DNA of 38,101 nucleotides, taken from positions 1 through 38,101 of the forward strand of contig NKIO01000035.1 of NCBI GenBank assembly GCA_002255935.1, written 5' to 3'. The translations under genes and the position numbers were made by a program. The stretch comes from Comamonadaceae bacterium PBBC2 (GTDB lineage Bacteria > Pseudomonadota > Gammaproteobacteria > Burkholderiales > Burkholderiaceae_C). Shown one piece after another: positions 16,199 to 25,931 of the stretch (the first letter of the stretch is position 1; every line of letters begins with the position of its first letter). Under the pieces are notes generated by a model. It was not told where the DNA came from, ran no database searches, and saw only the letters and a list, made by a program, of their open reading frames with translations.

Positions 16199-17161
16199 AT
16201 GAGCGAGTCCTTGAACCCCGAATGGCCTGAGTCGGCCCTCCCACAGGCTGGGGCGTCTTTGCCCATGACGGCGGGTCAAATGATCCGAACCGCCCGCGTC
16301 CAAATGGGCATGCATTTGGCCGTTTTGTCGGTCAACCTGAAAGTGCCTATTCGTCAGTTGGAAGCGCTGGAGGCCGATGAGCACGACCAGACCAAGGGGC
16401 CTGTGTTTGTGCGGGCTTTGGCTTCCAGTGTTTGCCGCCATTTGCACATCGACCCTGCGCCTGTTTTGGCCTTGTTGCCGCAGTCCACAGACCGCATGCC
16501 ATTGCCCAAGCCGACGCTGTTGGATGTCGACGCGCCTCGCCGCATCCAATGGAATTTGCACAGTTTGTGGCGTACCATTCCGATGCAGACCGTCCTGATC
16601 GCCGCTGTGATGCTCTTGCTGATTGCGGCCTTGCTGTGGTTGCCATCGCCCTCTACTTGGGGTTGGTTGCAGCCCGCCATCAAGGCGGAATCAGTGACCC
16701 AAGCAGCGCCTGTTTTGCCTCCTCAAGCTGAGGCTTCGGAGCCAGTCCTTTCAGATGCTGCGCCCGCTGCGCAAACTGCGGCCGTGGTGTCCACGCCCGT
16801 GGCTCCGCCCGCGCCGACGGCATCGGTGCCTCCGGTGGCTGTGGCCGCCACTGCAGCACCGGCACCTGCCAAACCAACGACCACGGCCAGCAACAAGCCG
16901 GCAGAAGCCAGTGCTGCGCCAGGCGCTGTCATGGTGTTCACCGCGACCAACGACAGTTGGATCGAGATCCGTGATGGCAAGAACCAAGTGCTGTGGTCAC
17001 GCGTGGTCAATGCGGGCCAAAGTGCGCAGGTTCAGTTTCCGCCGCCCATGAATGTGGTGATCGGTCGAGCCCATGTGGTGAGCGTCACCTACAAAGGCCA
17101 ACCGTTCGACCTGAGCCCCCACACCAAGTCCACCGTAGCACGCTTCGAGGTGAAAGAATGA
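16199..17161 (+). CDS. rodZ: RodZ-like cell-shape protein with HTH and DUF4115 domains
   Basis: RodZ is a membrane protein that links MreB to the cell-elongation machinery. The 320-residue product has the classical layout. A cytoplasmic Xre-type helix-turn-helix is at ~22-95 ([20 protein letters not shown]), with a single membrane segment at ~129-148 ([20 protein letters not shown]). A Pro/Ala/Thr-rich periplasmic linker spans ~155-235, and the C-terminal DUF4115 beta domain spans ~238-320 ([20 protein letters not shown]). It stands 6 bases after rlmN and overlaps ispG by ATGA, in the same order as E. coli rlmN-rodZ-ispG. The similarity is mainly by architecture, and the DNA-binding-like domain is expected to bind MreB and not DNA. 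Confidence 0.87.
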   Translation: MSESLNPEWPESALPQAGASLPMTAGQMIRTARVQMGMHLAVLSVNLKVPIRQLEALEADEHDQTKGPVFVRALASSVCRHLHIDPAPVLALLPQSTDRMPLPKPTLLDVDAPRRIQWNLHSLWRTIPMQTVLIAAVMLLLIAALLWLPSPSTWGWLQPAIKAESVTQAAPVLPPQAEASEPVLSDAAPAAQTAAVVSTPVAPPAPTASVPPVAVAATAAPAPAKPTTTASNKPAEASAAPGAVMVFTATNDSWIEIRDGKNQVLWSRVVNAGQSAQVQFPPPMNVVIGRAHVVSVTYKGQPFDLSPHTKSTVARFEVKE

Positions 17162-18423
17162 ACATGCCCATCGCCATTGCAGCACCTGCCAGCCGCATCA
17201 GCCGTCAGTCCCGGGTTGTGTGGGGCTCACGCGTGGTCACCGTGGGTGGCGGCGCCCCAGTCCGTGTGCAATCCATGACCAACTCCGACACGGTGGACGT
17301 GATTGGTACCGCCATCCAAGTCAAAGAGTTGGCCCTGGCCGGCTCCGAGATGGTGCGCATCACCGTGAACACGCCAGAAGCAGCCGAAGCGGTTCCGCTC
17401 ATTCGCGACCAACTCGACAAGATGGGCATTGATGTGCCCTTGATCGGCGACTTCCACTACAACGGTCACCGATTGCTGACCGACTTTCCTGCTTGTGCTG
17501 AAGCGCTGTCCAAGTACCGCATCAACCCCGGCAACGTGGGCAAGGGCGATAAACGCGATGTGCAGTTCGGTCAAATGATCGAAGCGGCCATGCGCTGGAA
17601 CAAGCCCGTTCGCATCGGTGTGAACTGGGGCAGTCTGGACCAAGAACTCTTGGCTGAACTGATGGACCAAAACAGCCAACGCACCCAGCCTTGGGAAGGC
17701 CGTCAGGTCATGTACGAGGCCTTGATCACCTCGGCCATTTCTTCGGCACAGCGGGCCGAAGCCATGGGTTTGGATGGGTCTCAAATTGCCCTGTCGTGCA
17801 AAGTTTCGGGTGTTCAGGATCTGATTTCTGTTTACCGTGAGTTGGGCCGTCGCTGCGATTACGCCTTGCATTTGGGCCTGACCGAGGCCGGCATGGGCAC
17901 CAAGGGCACAGTGGCTTCGGCCACCGCTTTGTCCATCTTGTTGCAAGAGGGCATTGGCGACACCATCCGTGTCTCGCTCACGCCTCAGCCAGGCGAGGCC
18001 CGCACCCAAGAGGTGGTCATCGCTTCTGAAATTTTGCAGTCGCTGGGCGTGCGCATTTTTGTGCCCAGCGTCACCGCTTGCCCTGGTTGCGGGCGCACCA
18101 CCAGCAGCACCTTCCAAGAATTGGCCAAGCAAATCGATGATTTCCTGCGCGCCCAAATGCCGGTTTGGCGTGGCCGCTACCCAGGTGTCGAGAACCTCAA
18201 GGTGGCCGTCATGGGCTGCATCGTCAACGGCCCCGGTGAGAGCAAACACGCTGACATCGGCATCAGTTTGCCCGGCACCGGTGAAGCGCCCGCAGCACCC
18301 GTGTTCATCGACGGTGAAAAGCGCTTGACCCTGCGCGGTGAAGGCATCGCCCAAGAGTTTCAGGTGCTGGTTGAAAACTACATTGAGAACCGTTTTGGTT
18401 CAGGATCTGCCGAGAAAAAATGA
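17158..18423 (+). CDS. ispG: (E)-4-hydroxy-3-methylbut-2-enyl-diphosphate synthase
   Basis: IspG (GcpE) is the [4Fe-4S] enzyme of the MEP isoprenoid pathway that reduces MEcPP to HMBPP. It has 421 residues, longer than the 372 of E. coli, as is common in betaproteobacteria. The N-terminal TIM-barrel part starts with [14 protein letters not shown]. The C-terminal cluster ligands are C308 and C311 ([10 protein letters not shown]) and C354 ([11 protein letters not shown]). The start ATG at 17158 overlaps the rodZ stop and has GAGGT 6 bases upstream; the frame is open back to 16993 inside rodZ, which I rejected. A second ATG six bases later is possible. Its end overlaps hisS by ATGA. Confidence 0.95.
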   Translation: MNMPIAIAAPASRISRQSRVVWGSRVVTVGGGAPVRVQSMTNSDTVDVIGTAIQVKELALAGSEMVRITVNTPEAAEAVPLIRDQLDKMGIDVPLIGDFHYNGHRLLTDFPACAEALSKYRINPGNVGKGDKRDVQFGQMIEAAMRWNKPVRIGVNWGSLDQELLAELMDQNSQRTQPWEGRQVMYEALITSAISSAQRAEAMGLDGSQIALSCKVSGVQDLISVYRELGRRCDYALHLGLTEAGMGTKGTVASATALSILLQEGIGDTIRVSLTPQPGEARTQEVVIASEILQSLGVRIFVPSVTACPGCGRTTSSTFQELAKQIDDFLRAQMPVWRGRYPGVENLKVAVMGCIVNGPGESKHADIGISLPGTGEAPAAPVFIDGEKRLTLRGEGIAQEFQVLVENYIENRFGSGSAEKK

Positions 18424-19769
18424 GCGACGCTGCGAAAGAAAACGCCCCCAAATTGAGCAAGGCCCAGAAACTGACGGGCGTCAAAGGCATGAACGACATC
18501 CTGCCGCCGGACTCGGCGCGGTGGGAGTGGCTGGAAGGCCAAGTGCGCGACCTGATGGCCCGATACGCCTACCGCAATGTGCGGTTGCCCATCGTTGAGC
18601 CGACCGCCTTGTTTGTGCGGGGCTTGGGCGAGGTGACCGACATCGTTGAAAAGGAAATGTATTCCTTCGAAGACCGCCTCAACGGTGAGCAACTGACTTT
18701 GCGCCCAGAAGGCACCGCCGGTTTGGTGCGTTCGGTGGTGGAGCACAACCTACTTTACGAAGGCGGCAAGCGGCTGTATTACATGGGCCCCATGTTCCGC
18801 CATGAGCGCCCACAGCGCGGTCGCTACCGCCAATTCCACCAAATCGGTGCCGAAGTGCTGGGCTTTGGTGGCCCTGAGGTGGATGCTGAGCTGATTTTGT
18901 TGGCGGCCGACTTGTGGAAACAACTCGGTCTGAAAGACGTCCGCTTGGAACTCAACAGTCTGGGGCAACCTGCCGAGCGTCAGGCCCACCGCGCTGCCCT
19001 GATTGCGTACCTTGAAAAGCACAGCGATGTGCTCGATGAGGAGGCCAAGCGCCGTTTGCACAGCAATCCGCTGCGCATTTTGGACACCAAAAACCCGGCC
19101 ATGCAGCCGGTCGTCGAGGCTGCGCCTCGGCTGCTGGACTTTTTGGGCGAAGCGTCTTTGGCGCACTTCAATGCGGTCAAAGCCATTTTGGATGCCAACG
19201 GCGTGGCCTACAGCATCAACCCGCGTTTGGTGCGGGGCATGGATTACTACAACCTCACCGTGTTCGAATTCATCACCACCAGCCTGGGCTCGCAAGGCAC
19301 GATTTGTGGCGGTGGCCGCTACGACTACCTGATTGAGCAAATCGGTGGCAAACCATCCCCCGCCGTGGGTTGGGCCCTTGGGGTCGAGCGTGTGCTCGAA
19401 CTCATCAAGGAGCAGGGCGAAGCTTTGGCAGCGCCGGTGCCCGATGTGTACGCCATCATTCCCGACGCTTCTGCCGTGCCCTTGGCCATGCAGGTCTTGC
19501 AGACCATGCGCGCGCAAGGCATCAGCGCTCAGATGCACGCGGGCTCGGGGGAGGGCATGGGCAGCATGAAGTCCCAGTTCAAAAAAGCCGATGGCAGTGG
19601 CGCCCGTTTTGCCTTGATCTTTGGCGCCGATGAATTGGCCCAAGGTCAGGTGACCGTTAAATCCTTGCGCGACGGCGAAGGCGCCCAGCGCACGGAGCCC
19701 TTGTCACACGTTGCCGATTGGGCCCAGAGCCTACAATCGACCCCTTCATCCGCGCACAGCAAGACCTGA
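18420..19769 (+). CDS. hisS: histidyl-tRNA synthetase
   Basis: This class II aminoacyl-tRNA synthetase charges tRNA-His. It has 449 residues. The N-terminal [13 protein letters not shown] element is followed by motif 2 with R127 ([18 protein letters not shown]). The histidine-specific segment is [15 protein letters not shown] (R272), then [14 protein letters not shown] and motif 3 around [14 protein letters not shown]. The C-terminal anticodon-binding domain covers ~345-440. It differs from the HisZ paralogue at 27088, which lacks an equivalent anticodon domain sequence. The start overlaps the ispG stop (ATGA), and yfgM follows after 3 bases, so it is embedded in the ndk-der operon. Confidence 0.96.
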   Translation: MSDAAKENAPKLSKAQKLTGVKGMNDILPPDSARWEWLEGQVRDLMARYAYRNVRLPIVEPTALFVRGLGEVTDIVEKEMYSFEDRLNGEQLTLRPEGTAGLVRSVVEHNLLYEGGKRLYYMGPMFRHERPQRGRYRQFHQIGAEVLGFGGPEVDAELILLAADLWKQLGLKDVRLELNSLGQPAERQAHRAALIAYLEKHSDVLDEEAKRRLHSNPLRILDTKNPAMQPVVEAAPRLLDFLGEASLAHFNAVKAILDANGVAYSINPRLVRGMDYYNLTVFEFITTSLGSQGTICGGGRYDYLIEQIGGKPSPAVGWALGVERVLELIKEQGEALAAPVPDVYAIIPDASAVPLAMQVLQTMRAQGISAQMHAGSGEGMGSMKSQFKKADGSGARFALIFGADELAQGQVTVKSLRDGEGAQRTEPLSHVADWAQSLQSTPSSAHSKT

Positions 19770-19772
19770 ACC

Positions 19773-20438
19773 ATGTCCAACGCACTCGACCTCGAAGAAC
19801 AAGAACAACTTGACCAGCTCAAACACTTCTGGAAGACCTGGGGTAACCTGATTTCCTGGGTTTTGATTGCCGTTTTGGGCAGCTATGCCGCGTGGAATGG
19901 CTACCAGTACTGGCAGCGGACCCAATCGGTCAAGGCTTCGGCTTTGTTCGACGAAGTCGAGCGTGCGGTGGCCTCTGGCGATGTCAGCCGCGTGGAGCGC
20001 AGCTTGGCCGACATGCAAGACAAGTTCGGTTCCACCCAATTTGCACAGCAAGCCGCATTGCTGGCTGCCAAGACTTTGCAATCTCAGGGCAAAACCGATG
20101 CGGCGCGCGCCGCTTTGGCGGGTGTGGCCGACAAAGCCTCTGACCCAGCCTACCGCGATGTGGCCCGACTTCGTTTGGCCGGTTTGCACTTGGATGCCAA
20201 AGCCTATGACGAGGCCTTGAAGGTCTTGGGTTCTGAATTCACGCCCGCCATGAGTGGCCTTGCTTCAGATCTGCGCGCAGACGTGTTGCAAGCCAAAGGC
20301 CAGACGTCTGAAGCTGTGCTGGCCTACCAGGTGGCCTGGAGCAAGCTGGCTGATGCCCCAGATTACCGCCGGTTGGTCCAAGCCAAGCTCAACGCTTTGG
20401 GTGTTGACCCACAAGCCGCTGTGGAGACAAAAAAGTGA
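19773..20438 (+). CDS. yfgM: YfgM-like TPR membrane protein, SecYEG-associated chaperone
   Basis: YfgM is an inner-membrane protein that works with PpiD at the SecYEG translocon and hands over periplasmic clients. The 221-residue product has a short cytoplasmic N-terminus rich in Glu/Gln and one membrane segment at ~25-43 (ISWVLIAVLGSYAAWNGY). A periplasmic tail of TPR-like helices follows, with SADMQDKFGSTQFAQQAALL-like repeats and YDEALKVLGSEFTPAMSG. The gene position between hisS and bamB is the same as in E. coli, which supports the name. The stop overlaps the GTG of bamB (GTGA at 20435). Confidence 0.87.
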   Translation: MSNALDLEEQEQLDQLKHFWKTWGNLISWVLIAVLGSYAAWNGYQYWQRTQSVKASALFDEVERAVASGDVSRVERSLADMQDKFGSTQFAQQAALLAAKTLQSQGKTDAARAALAGVADKASDPAYRDVARLRLAGLHLDAKAYDEALKVLGSEFTPAMSGLASDLRADVLQAKGQTSEAVLAYQVAWSKLADAPDYRRLVQAKLNALGVDPQAAVETKK

Positions 20439-21568
20439 ATTCCATGATGCAGACTTGGGTTCGTGTGGGGCTCCTCAGTGGGCTGTTGGCCTTGGTGTCC
20501 GCCTGCTCGAGCACGCCGGACAAACCCAAACCGGCACCGTTGCCGGCGGTCTCGGGTGAGTTGGCCATCAAAAAAGTATGGTCCAACGCCGTGGGCCCTG
20601 TGACGTCGCCCTTGCTGGCCTCGGTGCAGGCCAGTGGCGTGGCCGTCGCCTCCACCGATGGCCAATTGGCTTTGCTGGATGCGCTCACGGGCAAAGATGT
20701 TTGGCGTCTCAAATTGGGTGACAACATCCAAGCCGGCGTAGGAGGCGATGGCCAGCGCTTTGCGGTGGTCACCCAACGCAATGAAGTGGTGACCGTTGAG
20801 AACGGTAAAGTCGTCTGGCGTTACGCCCTGTCGGCCGTTTCATTGACGCCGCCCTTGGTGGCAGGCGGTCGCGTTTTTGTGCTCGGTGCAGACCGCACGG
20901 TGACCGCATTGGACGGCGCTTCAGGTCAAAAAATCTGGTCGCAGCAACGCACTGGCGAGCCGCTTGTGCTCAACCAGGCTGGCTTGTTGATCCCGTTTGG
21001 CGATAACTTGTTGGTGGGCTGGGGTGGTCGATTGGCCGCCTTGAACCCCTTGAACGGCGTCACGCGCTGGGAAACCCTTTTGGCCACGTCGCGCGGCACC
21101 AACGAGGTAGAACGTTTGGTGGATTTGGTGGCCGGTGCTGACCGTTTGGGCAACACGGTTTGCGCGCGAGCGTTTCAATCGGCGGTGGCCTGCGTCGATG
21201 CCAGCCGAGGCAGCAACCTCTGGTCGAGATCTTCGCTGGGCCACACCGGTCTTGCTGGGGATGAATCCTTGATTTTTGGCGCCGAGTCGGACAGCAAAGT
21301 CCACGCCTGGCAGCGCCAAGGTGGCCAAACCGCTTGGTCGCAAGAAGGCTTGCGTTTTCGTGGCCTGAGCGCACCTTTGGTGCTGGGCCGCTCGGTGGTG
21401 CTGGGTGACAGTGAAGGCCTGTTGCACTTCCTGTCGCGTCAAGACGGCAAACCGCTGCTGCGTGTGGCCACCGATGGCAGTGCCATCGTCGGCCGGCCCG
21501 TGGCGGTGGATCAAACTTTGGTGGTGGTGACACGCACCGGGGGCGTGTTCGGTTACCGCCCTGAATGA
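20435..21568 (+). CDS. bamB: outer-membrane assembly lipoprotein BamB
   Basis: BamB is the eight-bladed beta-propeller lipoprotein of the BAM complex and binds BamA. The product has 377 residues from the GTG at 20435, which overlaps the yfgM stop and has GGAG about 9 bases upstream; ATG codons at 20444 and 20447 are alternatives. The lipoprotein signal ends in LVSAC with C24 as lipidation site. PQQ/WD-like blades repeat across the protein, seen as [50 protein letters not shown] and [15 protein letters not shown]. Together with bamD on this window, two BAM accessory lipoproteins are encoded. Confidence 0.94.
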   Translation: MNSMMQTWVRVGLLSGLLALVSACSSTPDKPKPAPLPAVSGELAIKKVWSNAVGPVTSPLLASVQASGVAVASTDGQLALLDALTGKDVWRLKLGDNIQAGVGGDGQRFAVVTQRNEVVTVENGKVVWRYALSAVSLTPPLVAGGRVFVLGADRTVTALDGASGQKIWSQQRTGEPLVLNQAGLLIPFGDNLLVGWGGRLAALNPLNGVTRWETLLATSRGTNEVERLVDLVAGADRLGNTVCARAFQSAVACVDASRGSNLWSRSSLGHTGLAGDESLIFGAESDSKVHAWQRQGGQTAWSQEGLRFRGLSAPLVLGRSVVLGDSEGLLHFLSRQDGKPLLRVATDGSAIVGRPVAVDQTLVVVTRTGGVFGYRPE

Positions 21569-21587
21569 TAGATCGGAATATTTTCAA

Positions 21588-22928
21588 GTGAAACCCGTTT
21601 TGGCCCTGGTGGGCCGCCCCAATGTGGGCAAATCCACGCTGTTCAACCGTCTCACCAAGAGCCGGGATGCCATCGTGGCCGATTTTGCGGGTCTGACCCG
21701 TGACCGTCACTACGGTCAAGGCAAGCAAGGCAAACACGAGTACATCGTGATCGATACGGGCGGTTTCGAGCCCGATGCCGGCAGCGGCATTTACAAGGAA
21801 ATGGCCAAGCAGACGCAGCAAGCGGTGGCCGAAGCCGATGTGGTGATCTTTGTGGTCGACGCCCGCGGCGGCTTGTCGGCGCAAGACCACGACATCGCCA
21901 AATACCTGCGCCGGGTGGGCAAGCCCACCTTGCTGGTGGCCAACAAGGCCGAGGGCATGTTGCAAGGCATACAGATTTCCGAGTTTTATGAACTGGGCTT
22001 GGGCGATGTGCTGGCCATTTCGGCGGCGCACGGGCAGGGCATTCGGGGCTTGGTGGATCTGGCGCTGGAGCCTTTGCATTTGCCCGAAGACCCCGAGGAA
22101 TCCGAAGAAGACACCAGCATCGTCAAATTGGCGGTGGCAGGACGCCCCAACGTGGGCAAGTCCACCCTGATCAACACTTGGTTGGGCGAAGAGCGCTTGG
22201 TGGCCTTTGACATGCCAGGCACCACCCGCGATGCGATCAGCGTGCCCTTTGAGCGCGACGGCCAGAAGTTCGAATTGATCGACACGGCGGGCTTGCGCCG
22301 CAAAGGCAAGGTGTTTGAGGCGATTGAAAAGTTTTCGGTCGGCAAAACGCTGCAAGCGGTGGAATCGGCCAATGTGGTCTTGCTCTTGCTGGATGCAGAG
22401 CAGGGCGTCACCGACCAAGATGCCCACATCGCCGGTTTTGCGCTCGAAAGTGGCCGTGCCATGGTGCTGGCCGTCAACAAATGGGACGCTGTCGACGAGT
22501 ACCAACGCCAGTTGGTGCAGCGATCCATCGAAACGCGTTTGCCATTTCTGAGCTTTGCCAACATCCATTTCATCTCGGCCAAAAAGCGCCAAGGCTTGGG
22601 CCCGGTGTGGAATTCAATTGTGCAGGCCCACAAGTCGGCCATGTGCAAGATGAGCACCCCGATCTTGACGCGTTTGTTGCTCGAGGCCGTGCAATTCCAA
22701 AGCCCTCAGCGAGGTGGCATGTTCCGACCCAAGATGCGTTATGCGCACCAAGGCGGCATGAACCCACCGGTGATCGTGATCCACGGCAATTCACTCGAAC
22801 ACGTGACCGAGTCCTACAAGCGGTTCCTGGAAGGGCGTTTTCGCAAGGCCTTCAATTTGTCGGGCACACCCCTGCGCATCGAGATGAAGACCGCCAACAA
22901 CCCTTACGCCGACAAAGAAGCCCATTGA
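21588..22928 (+). CDS. der: ribosome-assembly GTPase Der (EngA)
   Basis: Der has two GTPase domains in tandem and acts in 50S subunit assembly. It has 446 residues from the GTG at 21588, which has GGAA 10 bases upstream. The first G domain has GRPNVGKST at 9-17, DTGGFEP and NKAEG. The second has GRPNVGKST at 185-193, DTAGLRRKG and NKWD. The C-terminal KH-like domain covers ~360-440 ([20 protein letters not shown]). It ends the run that begins with ndk; only 89 bases follow before hfq. The identification is secure. Confidence 0.97.
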   Translation: MKPVLALVGRPNVGKSTLFNRLTKSRDAIVADFAGLTRDRHYGQGKQGKHEYIVIDTGGFEPDAGSGIYKEMAKQTQQAVAEADVVIFVVDARGGLSAQDHDIAKYLRRVGKPTLLVANKAEGMLQGIQISEFYELGLGDVLAISAAHGQGIRGLVDLALEPLHLPEDPEESEEDTSIVKLAVAGRPNVGKSTLINTWLGEERLVAFDMPGTTRDAISVPFERDGQKFELIDTAGLRRKGKVFEAIEKFSVGKTLQAVESANVVLLLLDAEQGVTDQDAHIAGFALESGRAMVLAVNKWDAVDEYQRQLVQRSIETRLPFLSFANIHFISAKKRQGLGPVWNSIVQAHKSAMCKMSTPILTRLLLEAVQFQSPQRGGMFRPKMRYAHQGGMNPPVIVIHGNSLEHVTESYKRFLEGRFRKAFNLSGTPLRIEMKTANNPYADKEAH

Positions 22929-22949
22929 CCGTCGGGAAATAGGGATTTC

Positions 22950-22982
22950 TTGAAAAGACCTGCGACCTGCCTGTGGTAAGGT
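22950..22982 (+). promoter_or_regulatory. weak candidate hfq promoter
   Basis: TTGAAA at 22950-22955 and an extended -10-like TGG-TAAGGT at 22974-22982 lie in the der-hfq gap. The 21-bp spacing is too long for a standard pair, so at most the extended -10 is functional. Confidence 0.3.
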
Positions 22983-23007
22983 CACATCTTCCAAAACTTC
23001 TGAACAC

Positions 23008-23013
23008 GGAGAA
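23008..23013 (+). promoter_or_regulatory. hfq ribosome binding site fixing the GTG start
   Basis: GGAGAA lies just before the GTG at 23018 (GGAG to GTG 6 bases). It supports this start over the in-frame upstream codon at 22973, which would add 15 residues not seen in Hfq proteins. Confidence 0.75.
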
Positions 23014-23017
23014 TATC

Positions 23018-23263
23018 GTGAGCAACAAAGGCCAACTCCTGCAAGACCCCTTCTTGAACGCACTGCGCCGCGAGCACGTGCCTGTCTCGATTTATTTGGT
23101 CAACGGCATCAAGCTGCAAGGTCAGATCGAATCGTTTGACCAATATGTGGTTTTGTTGCGCAACACCGTGACCCAGATGGTTTACAAGCACGCCATCTCG
23201 ACCATCGTTCCCGGCCGTTCTGTGACCTTCAACACGCCCGGCGAAGGTGAAATCACCGCTTGA
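23018..23263 (+). CDS. hfq: RNA-binding protein Hfq
   Basis: Hfq is the Sm-like hexameric RNA chaperone that pairs sRNAs with mRNAs. The product has 81 residues from the GTG start, shorter than the 102 of E. coli because the acidic C-terminal tail is short. Sm1 covers [19 protein letters not shown] and the following strands; Sm2 is the YKHAIST motif. The core residues for U-rich RNA binding (the Q8-type glutamine, F42-like FDQ, YKH) are present. Its partner hflX follows, as in E. coli. With Hfq encoded, sRNA regulation of genes such as the hairpin region before scpB is plausible but not shown. Confidence 0.97.
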   Translation: MSNKGQLLQDPFLNALRREHVPVSIYLVNGIKLQGQIESFDQYVVLLRNTVTQMVYKHAISTIVPGRSVTFNTPGEGEITA

Positions 23264-23273
23264 TCTGCCCCAT

Positions 23274-23300
23274 GGCCTGAAAAGGCCCAGGGTGCTTTTT
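23274..23300 (+). terminator. weak hairpin with T tract between hfq and hflX
   Basis: GGCCT (23274-23278) pairs with AGGCC (23283-23287) around GAAA, and TTTTT follows at 23296-23300 after an 8-base gap. The gap makes this at best a partial terminator that tunes hflX below hfq. Confidence 0.35.
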
Positions 23301-23304
23301 CACA

Positions 23305-24492
23305 TTGAACGACACTTCCTCCAAGACCCCAGCGCCGACCTTATTGGTCGGCGTTGACTTTGGGCTGCCGCATTTCGATGCGGAGCTGCAAGAGCTGGGC
23401 CTTTTGGCCGAATCCGGTGGCCTCAAGCCCGTGGCCCGCTTGACTTGCAAGCGCAAAGCGCCTGACCCAGCCCTGTTTGTGGGCAGCGGCAAGGCCGATG
23501 AAATCAAAGAATTGGCCTTGATGCACGGCGCCAAAGAGGTCTTGTTTGACCAAGCTTTGAGCCCGGCCCAGCAGCGCAACCTGGAGCGGCACATGGGCTT
23601 GCCGGTCAATGACCGCACCTTGCTGATCTTGGAAATTTTCGCCCAACGCGCCCGCAGCCATGAGGGCAAATTGCAGGTTGAACTGGCCAAACTCCAATAC
23701 CTGAGCACCCGGCTTGTGCGACGCTGGTCGCACCTGGAGCGGCAAACCGGTGGCATTGGCCTGCGTGGTGGCCCCGGCGAAACCCAGATCGAGTTGGACC
23801 GCCGCATGATCGGTGAGGCCATCAAACGCACCAAAGAGCGACTTACCAAAGTCAAAAAACAGCGCAACACCCAGCGCCGTCAGCGTGAGCGGCGTGATAC
23901 GTTCAATATTTCACTGGTGGGCTACACCAACGCGGGCAAGTCGACCTTGTTCAACGCACTGGTCAAAGCCCGTGCGTATGCCGCCGACCAGTTGTTTGCC
24001 ACCTTGGACACAACCACGCGCCAGCTGTATCTGGGCGAGGCGGGGCGCTCCGTGTCTTTGTCCGACACGGTGGGCTTCATCCGTGACCTGCCACACGGTC
24101 TGGTCGAGGCCTTCCAGGCTACTTTGCAAGAAGCGACCGAAGCCGATTTGTTGCTCCATGTGGTGGACGCCGCCAACCCCGATTTCCCAGAACAGATGGT
24201 CGAGGTGCAAAAGGTGCTTGCTGAAATTGGGGCTGACTCGGTGCCGCAACTGCTGGTCTTCAACAAACTCGATGCGCTGGATGCTGAGCGCTACCCTGTG
24301 CAGCTGCAAGACACATATGAGCTCGATGGCCAGCCGGTGCCGCGCGTTTTTGTCAGCGCCCAATCGGGCAAAGGGCTGGACATATTGCGCACCGCTTTGT
24401 CCGAGATCGTCAAAGCCGCCATGCCGCCTGCAGCGCCTGAAATCCAGGATCCCCGTGATTTGAACGGGGAATATCTGGCCGATGAGGCTTGA
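23305..24492 (+). CDS. hflX: ribosome-rescue/splitting GTPase HflX
   Basis: HflX splits stalled or hibernating ribosomes, especially after heat stress. It has 395 residues from a TTG at 23305; the ribosome site is weak and the next ATG in frame would delete conserved sequence, so the TTG is preferred. The N-terminal HflX domain spans ~1-195, with QVELAKLQYLSTRLVRRWSH and the GGIGLRGGPGETQIELDRR motif. The G domain starts with GYTNAGKST (G206), then DTVGFIRDLPH, and FNKLDALD. It is between hfq and hflK as in E. coli. Confidence 0.95.
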   Translation: MNDTSSKTPAPTLLVGVDFGLPHFDAELQELGLLAESGGLKPVARLTCKRKAPDPALFVGSGKADEIKELALMHGAKEVLFDQALSPAQQRNLERHMGLPVNDRTLLILEIFAQRARSHEGKLQVELAKLQYLSTRLVRRWSHLERQTGGIGLRGGPGETQIELDRRMIGEAIKRTKERLTKVKKQRNTQRRQRERRDTFNISLVGYTNAGKSTLFNALVKARAYAADQLFATLDTTTRQLYLGEAGRSVSLSDTVGFIRDLPHGLVEAFQATLQEATEADLLLHVVDAANPDFPEQMVEVQKVLAEIGADSVPQLLVFNKLDALDAERYPVQLQDTYELDGQPVPRVFVSAQSGKGLDILRTALSEIVKAAMPPAAPEIQDPRDLNGEYLADEA

Positions 24493-24515
24493 ACGCACTC
24501 TGAATTCGGCACAAT
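24489..24515 (+). promoter_or_regulatory. candidate promoter before hflK
   Basis: TTGAAC (24489-24494) and CACAAT (24510-24515) have a 15-bp spacer. This is the same arrangement, with the same GGCACAATGC context, as the candidate suc promoter at 484-510. It overlaps the hflX stop codon, and transcription would begin near 24522. Confidence 0.4.
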
Positions 24516-24548
24516 GCCATTTCGTCATTCTGACCAAGACACTTCACC

Positions 24549-25919
24549 ATGAATTTTCAACTGCCAGCCCTGCGATGGTCCTTGCTCCCTGCAAAGATCC
24601 GCGGCATGTTCAATCTGAATGACCCCCGCTGGGGCCGCGATGACGACAAGTCATCGGGCGACACGGGCAACAAGCCTTCTGGCGAAACGCCACCCGGCAA
24701 CAAACCCGAGGGCTGGCCGCAAGCGCCCCAAGGTCGTGGCAATCCGCAAAGCGGTCCGCCTGACCTGGACGAGTTGTGGCGCGATTTCAACCGCAAGCTT
24801 GGCCAGATGTTGGGTGGCAAGGGCGGCGGACAACCGCCTCAGGGTGGATCCGGTGGACCTTCGGGTGGTCCTGCCATGCCCGGCTTTTTGAAAAACCTCG
24901 GCTTGGGCGTGATCCTTGCCGCAGCGCTCCTGGTTTGGCTGGGCACAGGCTTCTTCATCGTCCAAGAAGGCCAACAAGCGGTCATCACCCAGTTTGGCAA
25001 ATACCACTCCACGGTGGGCGCGGGTTTCAACTGGCGCATGCCTTACCCCTTCCAGCGACAAGAGCTGGTCTACGTTTCACAAATCCGCTCGGTGGACATT
25101 GGCCGTGACACGGTCATCAAGGCCACCGGCCTGCGCGAATCGGCCATGCTGACCGAAGACGAAAACATCGTCGAGATCAAATTCGCCGTGCAGTACCGCT
25201 TGAACGATGCGCGTGCTTATTTGTTTGAGAGCCGCAACCCGACCGAAGCCGTGGTGCAGTCGGCAGAAACCGCGGTGCGTGAAGTGGTCGGCAAGATGAA
25301 GATGGACTCGGCCCTGGCCGAAGAACGCGACCAGATTGCCCCACGCGTGCGCGAAAAAATGCAGTCCATCCTGGACCGCTACAAGGTCGGCATCGAGGTG
25401 GTCAGCATCAACTTGCAGCAAGGTGGCGTGCGCCCACCCGAACAAGTGCAAGCCGCATTTGACGATGTGCTCAAAGCCGGTCAAGAGCGCGAGCGCGCCA
25501 AAAACGAAGCGCAAGCCTATGCCAACGACGTGATCCCCCGCGCCGTCGGTGCTGCGTCACGTTTGAAAGAAGAGGCCGATGCCTACCGCGAAAAAATCGT
25601 GGCCCAAGCTGAGGGCGATGCCCAGCGCTTCAAGTTGATCTTGCCCGAGTACCAAAAAGCCCCTCAGGTCATGCGTGACCGCCTGTACACGGACACCATG
25701 CAGCAGATTTACAGCAACGTGACCAAGGTCTTGGTGGACAGCAAGCAAGGCTCGAACATGCTTTATTTGCCACTCGACAAGATCATGCAGCAAGTCGCTC
25801 AAACGCCTGTGCCTGCCGCAGAAGCCTCGGGCAATTCGACACCAGCCGCACCTGCCGCCAACCCCGCAGACAGCCGATCCCGCGATGCTTTGCGCTCGCG
25901 TGACCGCGATCCACGATAA
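24549..25919 (+). CDS. hflK: HflK, subunit of the FtsH-regulating HflKC complex
   Basis: HflK and HflC form a large membrane assembly that encloses the protease FtsH and limits its access to substrates. The 456-residue product has a disordered Gly/Pro-rich N-terminus at ~31-112, one membrane segment at ~118-138 and an SPFH/band-7 domain at ~138-320 (IVQEGQQAVITQFGKYHSTV). A coiled helix with AYREKIVAQAEGDAQRF follows, then a Pro/Ala tail. An in-frame ATG at 24567-24606, where MFNLNDPRW begins, is a possible alternative start; no strong ribosome site decides. hflC follows 12 bases later. Confidence 0.95.
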   Translation: MNFQLPALRWSLLPAKIRGMFNLNDPRWGRDDDKSSGDTGNKPSGETPPGNKPEGWPQAPQGRGNPQSGPPDLDELWRDFNRKLGQMLGGKGGGQPPQGGSGGPSGGPAMPGFLKNLGLGVILAAALLVWLGTGFFIVQEGQQAVITQFGKYHSTVGAGFNWRMPYPFQRQELVYVSQIRSVDIGRDTVIKATGLRESAMLTEDENIVEIKFAVQYRLNDARAYLFESRNPTEAVVQSAETAVREVVGKMKMDSALAEERDQIAPRVREKMQSILDRYKVGIEVVSINLQQGGVRPPEQVQAAFDDVLKAGQERERAKNEAQAYANDVIPRAVGAASRLKEEADAYREKIVAQAEGDAQRFKLILPEYQKAPQVMRDRLYTDTMQQIYSNVTKVLVDSKQGSNMLYLPLDKIMQQVAQTPVPAAEASGNSTPAAPAANPADSRSRDALRSRDRDPR

Positions 25920-25931
25920 GGACAACAAAAC

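Noticed and set aside
16993..17157. Upstream start for ispG
   Set aside because: The extension lies in the rodZ coding sequence out of frame and has no counterpart in IspG.
17227..18354. 375-codon antisense frame over ispG
   Set aside because: It is a shadow of ispG, whose iron-sulfur ligands are all in the plus frame.
21060..22592. 510-codon antisense frame over bamB and der
   Set aside because: It crosses two unrelated real genes with strong motifs on the other strand; its own translation is low-complexity.
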